This document shows, in pieces, positions 1-11,193 of a stretch of DNA of 64,000 bases (positions are counted from its first letter, which is position 1; each line of letters opens with the position of its first letter). The notes beneath the pieces were generated by a model. It did no database searches, was not told where the DNA came from, and saw only the letters and a list, made by a program, of their open reading frames with translations. The position numbers and the translations under genes are program-made. This DNA is from Microvelia longipes (lineage: Eukaryota; Arthropoda; Insecta; Hemiptera; Veliidae): positions 34,455,603 to 34,519,602 of the forward strand of contig JACMZG010001911.1 in assembly GCA_018340805.1 (NCBI GenBank), written 5' to 3'.

Positions 1-889
1 AAAATTCATTTAAATATGGAAAGCAATACATAGAAATAACCAAGTCAAGTTGATGGTAAAAAATGCGGGAAAAGGAAAAATAAACGCGCCAAAAATAAAC
101 GTAGTTAGGACAGAAGGGGAAACAGTAAAGGATGGGGGTAAAAAACGAAAAGAAGGGAATAGATGTGGACTTTGTACAATTCAACACACGTACATAGCCC
201 CCTACTACTTCTCTATACCAATTCTAAAACCTTGCTAACATCCTTACTACTAAACCATACAAGAAAACCAAACCTTACAAACCAACTCTAGTAGAAGGTT
301 TTTTCTCTTTTAGATTTTTCTTGTAGAGTTATATCGGGGTATAACATCACATGACTGACAATATACTGTGCAAACCTTATTACATGTATTCCATATACCT
401 TGGTGTATATGTGCCTTATCCTGACAATCTTATCTTCATTCTAGAGAATCTAGACTTTGCTAACATTCATATATAGCAGTATGTACTAGAGATAACAATC
501 TTATACTAAGTAGGATAAGATTCATGACTTGTATTACAAAATATATCATAGTCAATAAGTAATACTACCTATACATAAGTTAGTATACTTGTATGAAGTC
601 CAATATTTTTTATTCATGGAGTTCAAGTATTCAATCAAACCATACACTTCGCTTCTTTTATATCGAACATCATAACTTTATACATGACTCAGACGATCTG
701 AAAATACAAACGTCACATACTTTGACCAAAGATATCCAAGAAAAAAATATCAAAATTCAAGAAAAAAAACAACAATATATTTTCATTCGAATAAATAAGA
801 TTTTATTGTGAAACAATTAATTAAATAACAAACTAATACTAATACACTTTGAAACAACAATACATTAAATCAAAGAGAAACATTCCAAG
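1..889. other. A+T-rich stretch, nothing recognised
   Basis: No gene, RNA or repeat was recognised. Two short open frames lie here (50-238 and 593-811, both plus). Neither shows a domain, a signal sequence or similarity to the elements elsewhere in the window, and frames of this size are expected by chance. Confidence 0.5.
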
Positions 890-902
890 CGCAACTATGG
901 TA
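890..902. repeat. left target-site duplication of the SINE-like element
   Basis: The 13 bases CGCAACTATGGTA occur here and again, identically, at 1436-1448. The sequence between them ends in a tRNA-like head on the minus strand. That is what a target-site duplication of a minus-strand retroposed SINE looks like. Confidence 0.7.
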
Positions 903-1435
903 GGAGTAGTAACATGGGGGGGGGGGAGGAGTGGTAGTAACTACCAGGCAAGTAGGCCACGTTGTTGGACCCTTTTTTCCAGCTTCCTAAGATAGTGTTC
1001 TACTCCTTTTAATTTCAAGTGTAGGGTATATTACATCTAATCTAGACAGAAGAGCCGTGAATTTCTATGGTTCTTCCCATGCCATTTTCAAGCAATCAAA
1101 CATATTTTCACTGACTTATATAGTCTAGTGAAAACTAGGAACAACACGTGCACTCGCTGATAAACCAAACCTCCACACACTTTAAACTATAAGGCAGACA
1201 CACTATAGTATTATAATAAATCTACTATGATTTTTAACGAGTACCTGACAACGCACAGGCTCGAGACCACCGGCTTTAAGTCCCTTCTGAAGGAACGTGG
1301 TACGCAGAATTTTGTCCCCTCACATAAAAATCCCAAAAGGCCCGTGCAGGGATTGAACCCATGACTAAATAATCTCGCGGAAGTTTAAAGTCCATTCATT
1401 CTGTTTACCTTAACCACTATACCACGGGAGACTCC
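903..1435 (-). mobile_element. tRNA-derived SINE-like insertion
   Basis: Read on the minus strand, the element opens with a tRNA-like head (about 1429 down to 1341). The head has an A-box-like GGTATAGTGGTTAAGG, a B-box-like GGGTTCAATCCCTG, and ends CCCGTG/CACGGG that pair like an acceptor stem. A body follows (about 1341 to 1241) that is also present, diverged, behind a different tRNA-like head at 54975-55162. The far end (about 935-980) contains a segment similar to 59190-59235. A perfect 13-bp direct repeat flanks the whole. It probably does not code for protein; such elements move using LINE enzymes. The head is too altered to be a working tRNA. It is long for a SINE (533 bp), so it may be a composite or hold a later insertion. 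Confidence 0.7.
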
Positions 1436-1448
1436 CGCAACTATGGTA
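1436..1448. repeat. right target-site duplication of the SINE-like element
   Basis: Perfect copy of the 13-bp sequence at 890-902. It lies directly beside the tRNA-like head, which is the 5' end of the minus-strand insertion. Confidence 0.7.
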
Positions 1449-1722
1449 ACTAATAATCCTAATAATCGCAAAGGACTGTTTCAAAACTATTGATTGTATA
1501 TGGTTTTAATAAATACAAAAGGTATTTGAAGGTTCCTCGTAAAAGAACATAACTTTCTTATCCTAGTTTTGATAGACAAGGCGACATTCTTATTAATTTA
1601 AAAATTCTATACTGAAGAAATTCTAATTTTAAAAGATATAACATAAAAAGAAATTTTATAAGCTGAACAAACCATTTTATATCCTTTCACTTTAATTAAA
1701 GTATTAAAAAAGTGATAAAAAA

Positions 1723-1970
1723 AATCGGGTACGGGGTACCACGGAACTTTTTCTCGCCAAATTCTTCGGACTAGCTAGGTTCGTCCTCAGATAATAAAAA
1801 TCGGCAAATTTATACAGCAATAATATGCTTTTGGACTGCTTAGACTAGTCACTTTGTTATATTTCGAAGTCACTCATCTAGGCACTAACCTCGCTCGATG
1901 CGCCTTAACATTTATGATCCAACAAAAACCGTAAATATACACGCCGTTTTGAAACTAAACAGTTTTCTAA
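1723..1970 (+). repeat. family A, left-end fragment
   Basis: Begins with AATCGGGTACGGGGTACC and continues through two diverged copies of the TTCGGACT...CGTCCTCAG phrase. It carries the CACTAACCTCGCTCGATGC and ATGATCCAACAAAAA blocks seen in full copies at 42088, 43988, 44769 and 48113. It stops after about 250 bp; the middle and right parts are absent. Sequence before it (1449-1722) shows nothing recognisable. Confidence 0.75.
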
Positions 1971-2421
1971 ACAGGAACGTAAATAATTACAGAATGCAAA
2001 GGCAGTAAAGTTTATTGATTGGCAAAGGAAAGCCGAGAATGCTAAGGGAAATAATCCGTAAGGGATTTAATTTATTCCTAAATGTCCTTTTCTTGTTTTT
2101 AAGTCCGGCTTTATCTCTTCACTGAGTAGAAATGACAAGTCCCTAAGAATTTTGCTCTAAACATAGACAAGTTTAGTCTATAAAGTTTTTAGTGAAAATT
2201 CATTTAAGAGAAATCAGTACTCTTGATTTCGCTTGTTTCCTTGATTTAGTGGGGCATAATATCAGGAAAAGTGTCCTAGAAATACGTCCTACCTAAAAAA
2301 AAAATAAAATATATATTTATTCTGCTTTACAAAATCAAAAATATTACAAAATACTTTTATTTTATGGAATTAGTCGTGCTCGATGTAACAACTTCAGAGA
2401 CTGTTATAAATTCTAATAACA
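1971..2421. other. A+T-rich stretch, nothing recognised
   Basis: I see no coding frame, repeat or RNA gene here. Confidence 0.4.
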
Positions 2422-2726
2422 ATTAAATTGATAATGACTTCAGTGCAACTTAAAATTTATTTAAATTAAATTGATGAAGATCTTTCGCCCAGGGATCCTG
2501 AGCTTCTTCATTTCTTGAAATTTACAAAAATGATAAAGCTTGAAAATCAATAAAATTTAGACACAAATATTTAATGTTATAAAAACACGTGACATAAAAC
2601 AACAATCAAAATTTTATTAAATTTCAAACTTTTTCATTTTTGTCAATTTCAAAGAACCCTAGGCGAAAGCTCTTTATCAATTTATTTTAAATAAATTTTA
2701 AGTAGGACTGAAGTCTTCATCAATTT
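2422..2726. mobile_element. foldback (palindromic) MITE-like element
   Basis: The two halves are imperfect reverse complements over about 75 bp at the ends (2422-2495 and 2651-2726). The pairing extends, more weakly, toward the centre: the ACAAAAATGATAAAG side pairs with the CTTTTTCATTTTTGT side. The terminal part includes ACTTCAGT followed by a TTTATTTAAA run and a GAAGATCTTTCGCC block. The nearby element at 3181-3397 has related ends (CTTCAGTCC, then TTTATTTAAATAAA), so the two probably belong to one family. No coding sequence; non-autonomous. Confidence 0.65.
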
Positions 2727-3180
2727 AAGTGATATTATAATAATTTTGAGGGTTAAAGATGTAATAAATTTAAGATGTCATAATTAAAGATGATACAACA
2801 AGACCTGTAAGTTGATGTGAGTACAAACTAATTTCCCAACTATTGAATTATCATTATAAATAATTCTACAAATTTTAGAAAACTTGTAAGATATTCATAG
2901 GAGGGGCATTTTTGCCAGCCTAAAACATTCTTTCAACATTTTAGGTAAATAATATTTTAAGAAGAAGCTTATCTTGAACCATACATAGTTTTCCGGGTCG
3001 CCCTTTAGCTGCATATTATTGTGGATTACGACACACCAGAGACCGCTCTGTGTGTTTATCCGATTTAAACAAAACCCTCCACAAAGTTGAACTAATTGCA
3101 ATTTTGAGACTTTCATCTTAAATGCCTTGTAATATTGCACGTAGTAATAGTGATATGAGCTTTATCAACACTAGTTAAAA
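2727..3180. other. spacer, nothing recognised
   Basis: A minus-strand frame (2895-3140, 81 codons) lies here, but I see no domain in it and do not call it a gene. Confidence 0.35.
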
Positions 3181-3397
3181 CTTCAGTCCTATAGAAATTT
3201 TATTTAAATAAACATTGATTACAGACGTTTCGCATGGCGAAGCCAAGCATCTTCAGTGTAAACAAAAACCAAAAACAAACAACCAACACCAAAATATTTA
3301 GTAAAGCATAACCAAAACCACAAGAACATCAATTATTTTTGATAATAATTGATAAATAATTAATGTTTATTTAAATAAAATTTCTATAGGACTGAAG
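3181..3397. mobile_element. MITE-like element with perfect 36-bp terminal inverted repeats
   Basis: The first 36 bases, starting CTTCAGTCCTATAGAAATTT, are the exact reverse complement of the last 36 (3362-3397). Total length is 217 bp and there is no coding capacity. The interior carries a short hairpin, GCATGGC-GAAG-CCAAGC, at about 3232-3250. The ends resemble those of the foldback element at 2422-2726. I found no clear target-site duplication. Perfect TIRs suggest it is younger than its neighbour. Confidence 0.75.
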
Positions 3398-4130
3398 TCT
3401 TCATTAATTAACCGAGAATTTAATTCTTAACAGTCCAATAACTATTTTGTTAACTAGTTAAAACATTCGAACAAAATTAACAAACGAATCGAACTAAATA
3501 AAATAAATAATCTTGTTGCACTTTGTTGGGTAGGCTTTAATGATGGTTTGTGAAACCCAAAGCTGGCTCTTTCATTATATAGAGTATTCAAAAATAAAGA
3601 TTTTTTTCATTTCCAATTAATAAATAATTAAATTAAAAAAAAAAACAGATAAATACTTAAGTATTTGAATGGTAGTTTAATTTTTGGGGAAAAAGTTAAA
3701 ATAAAAGAGATTGAATCACGCAAAAATAAATGATGTCTACAACGAAGCATTCGAGTCTGGAGCACGAAGCTCTCAGGCATGAAGTAGGGGACTATGATAT
3801 CATGATGAATCTATAACTAACTTTTAGAAATATTTTGACAACGAAAATAATCTACTTATATAAATCTTAAAAATAACAGATCTCTGTCTCCTAGCCTTAA
3901 CCTTCAACCTTTTTAACTACAGTTTTAAGTTTATACATTAGGTTTATGATATTTTTGGCAGTTTTTTTAATTTTTAAATAAAAAAAAAGTTAAATAAACT
4001 ACAATAAAAATAAAAATTCGGAAAAAAACTTAGTAAACTTATTACTTAATGGAATACACTTGTAATAAATTTGAACTTAATGGGGTTATTTTTCAATTTT
4101 TAACATTTTTTTAAATTTTGTGTTCTTTTT
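3398..4130. other. A+T-rich stretch, nothing recognised
   Basis: I see homopolymer-rich sequence with no coding frame and no match to the repeat families described here. Confidence 0.4.
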
Positions 4131-4527
4131 ACTTCCCTACGCTCATCCTCCCTGCTTTGGACTTGCTTCGCTTATCCTCAGAAATACAGTTCGCTAAATT
4201 TATCCGGCAATATGCCTTCGGACTCGCTTCGCTCGTATTTAGATAGTAAATGCAACTGTGTTATTCATCCAGGCAATGACCACGCACGATTCTGCTTAAC
4301 TTTTATAATCTAACAAAAATCATAGATATACTAGTTGTATTAAGATGAAACTTAGCGTACCAATAATCATATATAGAGATACACTTGTACCTTATTTCAG
4401 ATCAATTGCATTATTTTCTGATTTCTTACGAATTCTTAAAAAACGTACACAAGTCATTTTATAAAAATTTAACTAATGCTGATAATGAGATGAAACTTGA
4501 CACGTATGTTAGTCTTATACATGGCTA
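4131..4527 (+). repeat. family A, left half of a copy interrupted by a LINE
   Basis: Carries the CTACGCTCATCCTCCCTGCTT and TTCGGACTCGCTTCGCTCG phrases, the bird's-eye family order (AACAAAAATCATAGATATAC, then GCTGATAATGAGATGAAAC), and ends in GTTAGTCTTATACATGGCTA. In intact copies (for example 48113-48890) this phrase runs straight on into GTGCCAAATCT. Here that continuation appears only at about 8540, on the far side of the LINE. The extreme left end (GGGTACGGGGTACC) is missing. Confidence 0.85.
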
Positions 4528-4653
4528 TAAGTAAGTGATTTAGCCGTGGTAGCATAAACATCGTAGTTATATAGTTTAGTGTAGTTTAGTGTAGTGAAAT
4601 TAGTTTTATTGCTGACATTTAAAATTAATTTTTTAAAGAACAATAATTGAATA

Positions 4654-5650
4654 ATGATGACACCTACAAAAAGTGACAAAATCGATGTATTTAACTGTGC
4701 CAAGTGTGACAAAGGCCTTACTGGCCAAAATAAAGACATTATTTGTAGGAAATGTGGATTTGGTTTTCATTCCACATGTACAGAGTTAGGAAGAGCTGTT
4801 ACTAATGATCTCATTGAAGGAAAAACTCCTGGTCTTTCCTGGCAATGTAGCAAATGTGAAGAGGGCTGCACACTAACTGTAGTTGAAAACTACGAGAATT
4901 TAATGTCTTCAATTATAAACAGAATGGTAAGCATGGAAAGTGAGCTGAAAAGCTTAAGAAAAATTATTAGTACCAAAGTAATTAATATAAAACCGGTTGA
5001 AGAGACTACATCTCCGTAGATGCTAAATCAACTGCTAAAAAGATGACAAAATAAGAACGACTCCGGCTGGTTCTGCTTATGGAGAAAATAAATGCAATAA
5101 AAAAGCTGTTCTGGCCTCCGTACCACCTCAAAAAATTGACTCAAGTGGCAACACTGAAGATAACAAGAACTCTAAAGAAGAAGAAAAAAATCAAGTTGTG
5201 AGAATAACAGTGATTATAATGAAGTTGAATCCGGAAATTCAAATAATAGCAGTAGTGATGACGAATGGTCTAAAGTGGAAAGAAAAAAGAAAAAAGGCAA
5301 GGTTTTAAACCCTAAAAGTGTAATCATAGGAACAGAAATCAGAAAGTGGATCATCAGAGGTAATTTTTGAAGGCTTACCACCAATAAGTAAACCAGAACC
5401 CCGAGCCTGGATTCATGTAAGTAAAGTTAAAAAAAGCACCACTGAAGAATGATTACATCATTTATCAAGAAAAAATTGCCATCAGCAAAAATTGAATGCT
5501 TAATGATAAGTAAAAGTATTGAATACCCATCTTTTAGAGTCGCTTTAGACTTACAATTCAAAGATGAAGTAATGAAACCCTCCTTTTGGCCTGCACACGT
5601 TCAAGTCCGCCGTTTTTTATGGACAAACAGAAACATGCAAGCCGTTTAAA
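4654..5650 (+). pseudogene. LINE ORF1 (PHD-finger nucleic-acid-binding protein), frameshifted
   Basis: The intact first part (4654-5019, 121 codons) holds a complete C4HC3 PHD finger: C15-C18, C31-C34, H39-C42 and C65-C68, with a Trp at 63 before the last pair. A short coiled-coil-like segment follows (about residues 78-105). After a stop at 5017-5019 the frame shifts. Around 5360-5450 another frame reads EGLPPISKPEPRAWIHVSK. The next frame (5449-5649) holds the usual ORF1 end, including SFWPAHVQVRRFLW. ORF1 proteins of this type coat the LINE RNA. At least two frameshifts plus the stop make it a pseudogene. Confidence 0.8.
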
Positions 5651-5659
5651 GAGTCAGCT

Positions 5660-8442
5660 ACTATAAATCGTAAGAAGCGCTGTGTTAAAACCAACACTTT
5701 AAATGGACTTTACTTAAATGCTCAGAGCATAAGAAACAAGCTGGATGAAATTGAAATTTTATGTAAAGAAAATCTTTAGACCTGCTATTAATAACAGAAC
5801 ACTGGCTTGATAAAAGTGAAGAAGGTCTTTATGTACCTCATGACTTTATAACTGCTTCTGCTTTCTACAGATGCATATTAAAACATGGTGGTACGTCTAT
5901 CCTTCTTAATAATAAGTTAAAGTTTAAAAATCTTAACAACGTTACTAAGCACTCATTAGAAAGGCATTGTGAGTTATCAGCTGTACATTTATTAGAGAAA
6001 AACATTGTTATTATTGTTGCGTACCGCACACCCGATAGTGATTTTCAGATTTTTAAACAACAATTAGAATTGGCTTTAGAAGAAGTAACCAAAGTTAAAA
6101 ATAATCCTGAAATTATTCTTGCAGCTGACTTTAACATTGATTGGTTAAATGATAAGAACAAAGATGTCTCTGACTTGAATATATTGTTTAAGAGTTTTGG
6201 TATGAAAGAACAGATTAAAGAACCAACACGAGAAAATAGGTGTATTGATAACATTGTTACAAAACACAATTATAATATTCATGCTAATGTCATAGAAGAA
6301 ATATCTGATCATCGAATGATTCTTTTTAGAGTGCCAAATAAAAAATCCACAAGAGTTACATCTTATTATCGACCATTAACAGAAAGAGGAAGATATTATT
6401 TTACTTATCTTTTATCTCAAGCTGATTGGAACTACCTGGACAGTGTGTGTGCAACTAGTGATAAATTTAAATTGTTTATAGACAAAATAAGCTATCTATA
6501 TCAACAAGCATTTCCTTTGAAAAAGCTTAAATGTAATAATTCTAAGAAACGTTACAGTCCATGGATTACTGACTTGGAGGTGGAAATGAAAAAATCACTT
6601 CAAAATTGGTATGATATGGGCAAAATAGATAAATCTAGTAAAGATGGAGACGTTATAAATGGGAGCAAAAAGTATATAGAAAGCATTTAAAGAGAATAAA
6701 GCAAGACTTTAATGAAAATAAAATTAAGAAAGCAGATAACATTAGTAAAGCTACGTGGCAGGTAATCAAGGATGAATGTGGTCAAAATGGTTATAAATAT
6801 AGAAGTGATAAAGTAACATCAAAAGAGTTTAATGATTATTTTAAATATAGCATCATCTGACAAGACGTTTGACAATCGTAAAGCTGTGGAAATTGCTCAG
6901 CAATGCTATTCTTCAAAACCAGCAATACAAGACAATATATTTTCCTTCAACCTGTAACAGAAAGCAACATAATTAAGATTGTTTTAGACATGAAAAAGTC
7001 ACTGGCGAAAGACTGTTATGGCTTAACTAATAGTCTAAAAGAAAATCTTATTTATATCAAAACACCACTGACGGCTTTAATAAATAGTTGCTTAAAAGAG
7101 GGAATATCCCTAACTGTTTAAAAGTAAACTAAAGTAACCCCCATGTTTAAAAAAGGAAATGAAGACTTACCTGATAGTTACCGTCCTCTCAGCATTACTC
7201 CTATACTTGGGAAGATTCTAGAAGCAGCTGTGAAGATCCAGTTAGTTCAATACCTGGAAACAAATAAATTATTAGTACCTACACAGTATGGATACAGGAG
7301 AGGAAGGTCTACTATTGAAGCTATACTTAAAGTAGTAGAATCAGCGCTTGAAGATTAGAGAGTGGTGAACATACTCAGCTTACTTGCTGTGATTTATCAA
7401 AAGCTTTTGATAGAGTATGTATTTCAACTCTACTTAAAAAATGTGAACTTCTAAACATCAAAGGAAACGCTTATTCGTTACTCAAAGAATTCCTTTCACA
7501 TAGGGTGCAATACGTAGAACACAACAATGTATGTTCAGAACATAAATTAATTAATAAAGGGGTTCCACAGGGATCCATTTTAGGCCCTATTCTTTACCTT
7601 CTAAGCACGAATGATATGCCAATGTTCATGGACCTAACTAATACAGAAAAGATAATAGAAGACTTACCTACCTTTGCAGATGATTCCAACCTGACTCACC
7701 GCCATTCTGACGAAACTAAGCTGAAAAAAATAGGAGATCAAAGATTAAGTAAAATGGAATATTGGTTTAGTAGCAATGACTTTATACTAAATAAAGATAA
7801 AACACAGTCATTAATCATAAGTCTCCGACTTGATTACAAACAACAACCAGTAAAATTTCTGGGAGTCACTATTGACGGTAAATTAAATTGGAGTAAATTA
7901 AAAGTATTGCTAGGTACTTATTTGTTTTTAGAAAGTTAAAAGACTCGTTACCAGAAGAAACTCTTGTGCTCGCCTACAAATCTCTTGTTCAGAGCAGGTT
8001 AAATTATGCTATTATTGCCTGGGGACACGTCAATTTAGATCCATTGCTTATTTATCAAAAAAAGATAATTAGAAGAATAACGGGAGCCAAACCTGGTTCA
8101 CACTGTCAATCTTCATTTAAGAGACTGGCAATAATGACTGTCATAAATCTTTTTATTTTTAATTCTGTGCTCTTTATTAAAAAACTTAAATAAATTTAAA
8201 ACCAATAGTGATTATCATAGATATAATACAAAGAATAAAAATGTACTTACAATACCAACTCATAGACTTAAGAAGTCAGAAGTGGGTCATAGTGTATTGG
8301 GGGTTAAACTTTTTAATCATTAAGATGTAAAAATTCAAGAGTTGCCAATAGATAATTTCAAAAAAGCCGTAAAAAAAGCCTTGACAGAGCAGCCTTTTAT
8401 AGTATTAATGAGTACTTCTCTAATAAAATTATGTTTGAGTAA
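5660..8442 (+). pseudogene. LINE ORF2 (endonuclease-reverse transcriptase), frameshifted
   Basis: The protein nicks target DNA and copies the LINE RNA into it. The endonuclease shows GLYLNAQSIRNKLDEIE (about 5705-5750), TEHWLD (about 5797), YRTPDSD (about 6021), ADFNID (about 6124) and SDHRM (about 6304). The RT shows YRPLSITPILGKILEA (about 7179), QYGYRRGRST (about 7285), CDLSKAFDRV (about 7383), NKGVPQGSILGPILY (about 7555), FADDSN (about 7675), KTQSLI and VKFLGVTIDGKLNW (about 7850-7890). The C-terminal tail ends at a TAA at 8440-8442. The active site reads FADD, so the two Asp are kept. Breaks occur near 5779, 6690, 6850, 7120, 7356 and 7939. Full length would be normal for the class. Confidence 0.87.
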
Positions 8443-8517
8443 TTTATGTTACTTCTAATTTTTGTATATTTGACGATTTGCCATTGTACTTGTATTAGTA
8501 TTTATGCAAATAAAGAT

Positions 8518-8541
8518 TTATTATTTATTTATTTATTTATG
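8518..8541 (+). repeat. (TTTA)n 3' tail of the LINE
   Basis: After AATAAAGATTTATT come five or more TTTA units, and family A sequence then resumes (GTGCCAAAGTTC). Short simple-repeat tails in place of poly(A) are usual for CR1-like LINEs. Similar tails close the RT fossils at 27120-27170 (minus) and 53190-53215 (plus). Confidence 0.8.
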
Positions 8542-8885
8542 TGCCAAAGTTCAATTTGATCGCATCATTTTCCCGCGTTTCATGATTTTTCGAATTTTTC
8601 GCTGAGTCATTACTGCGGGTTATTGACGTCATTAAAAAAATATTTTCCGAATAGCACAACTACAGCGGTAGACTAATTTTTGTACAAAATTTTAACTCTC
8701 TAGCATAAATGCACTGGGCGCTACGATGATAACACACACACACACATACAGACAGAAAACTTTGAGAAAACCACTCAAGAGGCCTTTAAAACGCCTAAAA
8801 CGGATAATTCCGGTTTTAAATTTTTTGAAAACACAATACTTTTTCTATATACCTACGTATAAATAAGGAAAAAGTAAAAAAGAAA
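8541..8885 (+). repeat. family A, right half of the LINE-interrupted copy
   Basis: Resumes exactly where the left half (4131-4527) stops. It reads GTGCCAAAGTTC, a CCGCGTTTCATGATTTTTCG block, TTATTGACGTCATT, GTACAAAATTTTAACTCTC, and a (CA)n tract at about 8731-8748 followed by ATACAGACAG. It then reads AAACGGATAATTCCGG and ends CTACGTATAAATAAGG. Joined with the left half it makes one family A copy lacking only the extreme left end. Confidence 0.85.
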
Positions 8886-11190
8886 AATATTTAAAAAATG
8901 ATTTTTATTTTTTAAAGACAGACAGAGAAAGCTTAATAAATGAAGTGCAAAAAACTTAATTCTGTAATAATAAAAACTAAAAAACTCAATATTAATGTTT
9001 AACTAATTAAATATTAATTAAAAAGGACTCTTAAAACATTATATTTAATTAAAAATGATAAATTAAAAATCTTGAAAGTAAAAAAGTCCCATTGACAATT
9101 TTTTAGTTACAAGAGGTAGCTTGTTGTTAGGACTTTTTAACTTTTAAGCAATAAAATAAACTTCTTATCAGGGAAATTATTAACTTGTTTTTCACTGAAA
9201 AAACTTTATATTTTATTATGCTAATTAATTATTTCTACAGATTTTTCACAAATCTTTTTCGACCCTAAAAATAAAGAAAAATGTTTTTATTTGAATCACT
9301 CTATTTGTAATGAAAGACGGGTGCATATACTCAATGGTAGTAAGGGGCATGAACCGTAGACGATAGCGCTAACGGTATACGTTTAAAAGCTTTAAAGCTT
9401 TTGTATAATAGTAGGGTATGTAGGCACGGTAGCTTGCCTAAATCATAAAATTAGACTGCTAGACATCGATGAACTGAACTTAACGTGAATTTAACGTTTT
9501 TAAGAGAAATTTAAGAATTGCTTTCCTCGCCGAATAACCCTATCCATAGATTTATTTGTTTCTAATTGAGATTTTTTTTATTGAGAAGCCATATTAACAT
9601 AAACATACAGCAATTCACATGATTTACAAACATAAAAAGAAAATTAGTGTGGGCTTAAATAGAAATGGGCTTAACCACTGGAGTTAAAGGGTAGCTTAGA
9701 GATTTTAGGGTTGAAATACCATCCATTTGATAAGGATTGCCACTGAAAGGGCCACAAGGGGTATCAGATGGATTGAAACCAAGTTTACCATGACTAAAAT
9801 TGATTGCAAGTAACTTTGGTGCCTCGTAAAACTTTGTGTTCCATTAAAGTTAATCGTTAAACTGTTTAAGCAGTTAAAATACTTGTAAAGCTCGGTAACT
9901 TTTAATACTTCAAAGTTTTTCACTGCCTTGTTTATACTTTTTACTTAACCTGATAACAAAAAAGGGAAAAAATTTCAACCGGAAAAATCCTCTGAGCCGT
10001 AATCAGAAAAAAGCTTTAAAAGTTACTTTAGACCAGCAATTAGAGTAATGTTTTCCTTGTTCCATAAAATTTCAAATGGAACCACTAAAACGCCTCCAGG
10101 GTTAAAAACAATATGAGCCACTAATGAAAAACAGTTTACGGTTAAATATTATAAATTTTTTACTTTTACAACATTTCTTTTAATAAAAAGTTTATGAAAT
10201 CAGATTTTAATGAAATAAATTGCTTTAAATATGTAATAAATCCTTTTCTTGAAGTATTTAACGACTATAATAAAAATATTATATTAACAAACACGTATAA
10301 AAGTAATTTTTTAAGTAATAAAGAGTAAAAAATCAATGAGGTAATTTATAATATAACAAGAAACAAGATACCAAATATTTTTTAAACGCAAAAGACTAAA
10401 AGATAAATAGAAAAGTAACGTTAGTAAAGTAAAACAATAATAGTAAAATGAGATGAATATCACAAGAGAGAAAACATAAATTTGTATTGACAACTTATAT
10501 TGTATTTATCTCCCTAGCTATATACAAATACACTCGTTGGACTATGCAAATTACCTGCAGAAGCAATAAGCAATACCTTATTTAAAAGTTTTTTATGTAT
10601 TACCATACATTTAGTATACTTATTCAGTATACAAAGCACATAGCACGTTCAAATGGGCATTAAAGACAGGATCGGACACGAAATACATCAGAATGAGGAG
10701 ATTATCTCATACTCTTATCTCCACCGTTTTATCATTTTGGGTCATTCGACCTAAGAACACATGCCATTTATCAGAGGAACATATGCCATTTATCAATACA
10801 CATATTGCTTCACAGTGTCTGTTGTATAAAATCGCATCAAATTTTGAATTTTCTATCACAATCGTAGTAACTTACATGAAATATTATTTTTTAATTTAAT
10901 AGATACAAATAAATACTAGAATATTAAAAAAAATACCATTTAGATTTAACTAATACTTCGTACATTACAGCTCCACATACCTGTAACAGAAAAATATATT
11001 TTTTAAAAATAGTTAATAAAAAAACTAAATATCAATTAAATTAGTGAAATGAAAATTAAAATTAGGAAGAAAGTTGAGAGTGGTATTCAAGTTTAAAGGA
11101 AACGTAGACTCTTCCATAAGAAGTAGAAAAAGTATTAGTAGAAGAAGACAATAACCTATTTTTTTTAAGGCCCAAAATTAAATAAAAAAC
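8886..11190. other. A+T-rich stretch, nothing recognised
   Basis: About 2.3 kb with no convincing coding sequence. The longest frames (9705-9923 minus, 10311-10493 minus, 10693-10899 plus) have no recognisable domain and a composition expected from A+T-rich DNA. Confidence 0.4.
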
Positions 11191-11193
11191 GTT

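Larger units (their letters stand above)
4528..8541 (+). mobile_element. near-complete, inactive non-LTR retrotransposon (LINE), CR1/Daphne-like
   Basis: The element is about 4.0 kb and runs from just after the family A phrase ATACATGGCTA to a (TTTA)n tail. It has a short 5' leader (about 126 bp, with the duplicated phrase TAGTTTAGTGTAG), an ORF1 with a PHD-type zinc finger, and an ORF2 with an apurinic-type endonuclease followed by reverse transcriptase. This order, together with a PHD finger in ORF1, is typical of CR1-like groups such as CR1, Daphne and Crack; the exact clade is inference. Both frames are broken by several frameshifts and stops, so it is inactive unless some breaks are sequencing errors. 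It sits inside a family A repeat, so it arrived later. No long target-site duplication is visible; a 2-3 bp one (TAT) is possible. Confidence 0.88.

Noticed and set aside
1341..1429. Functional tRNA gene (minus strand)
   Set aside because: The boxes are present but the anticodon arm cannot be drawn and the sequence continues into a SINE body with a target duplication.
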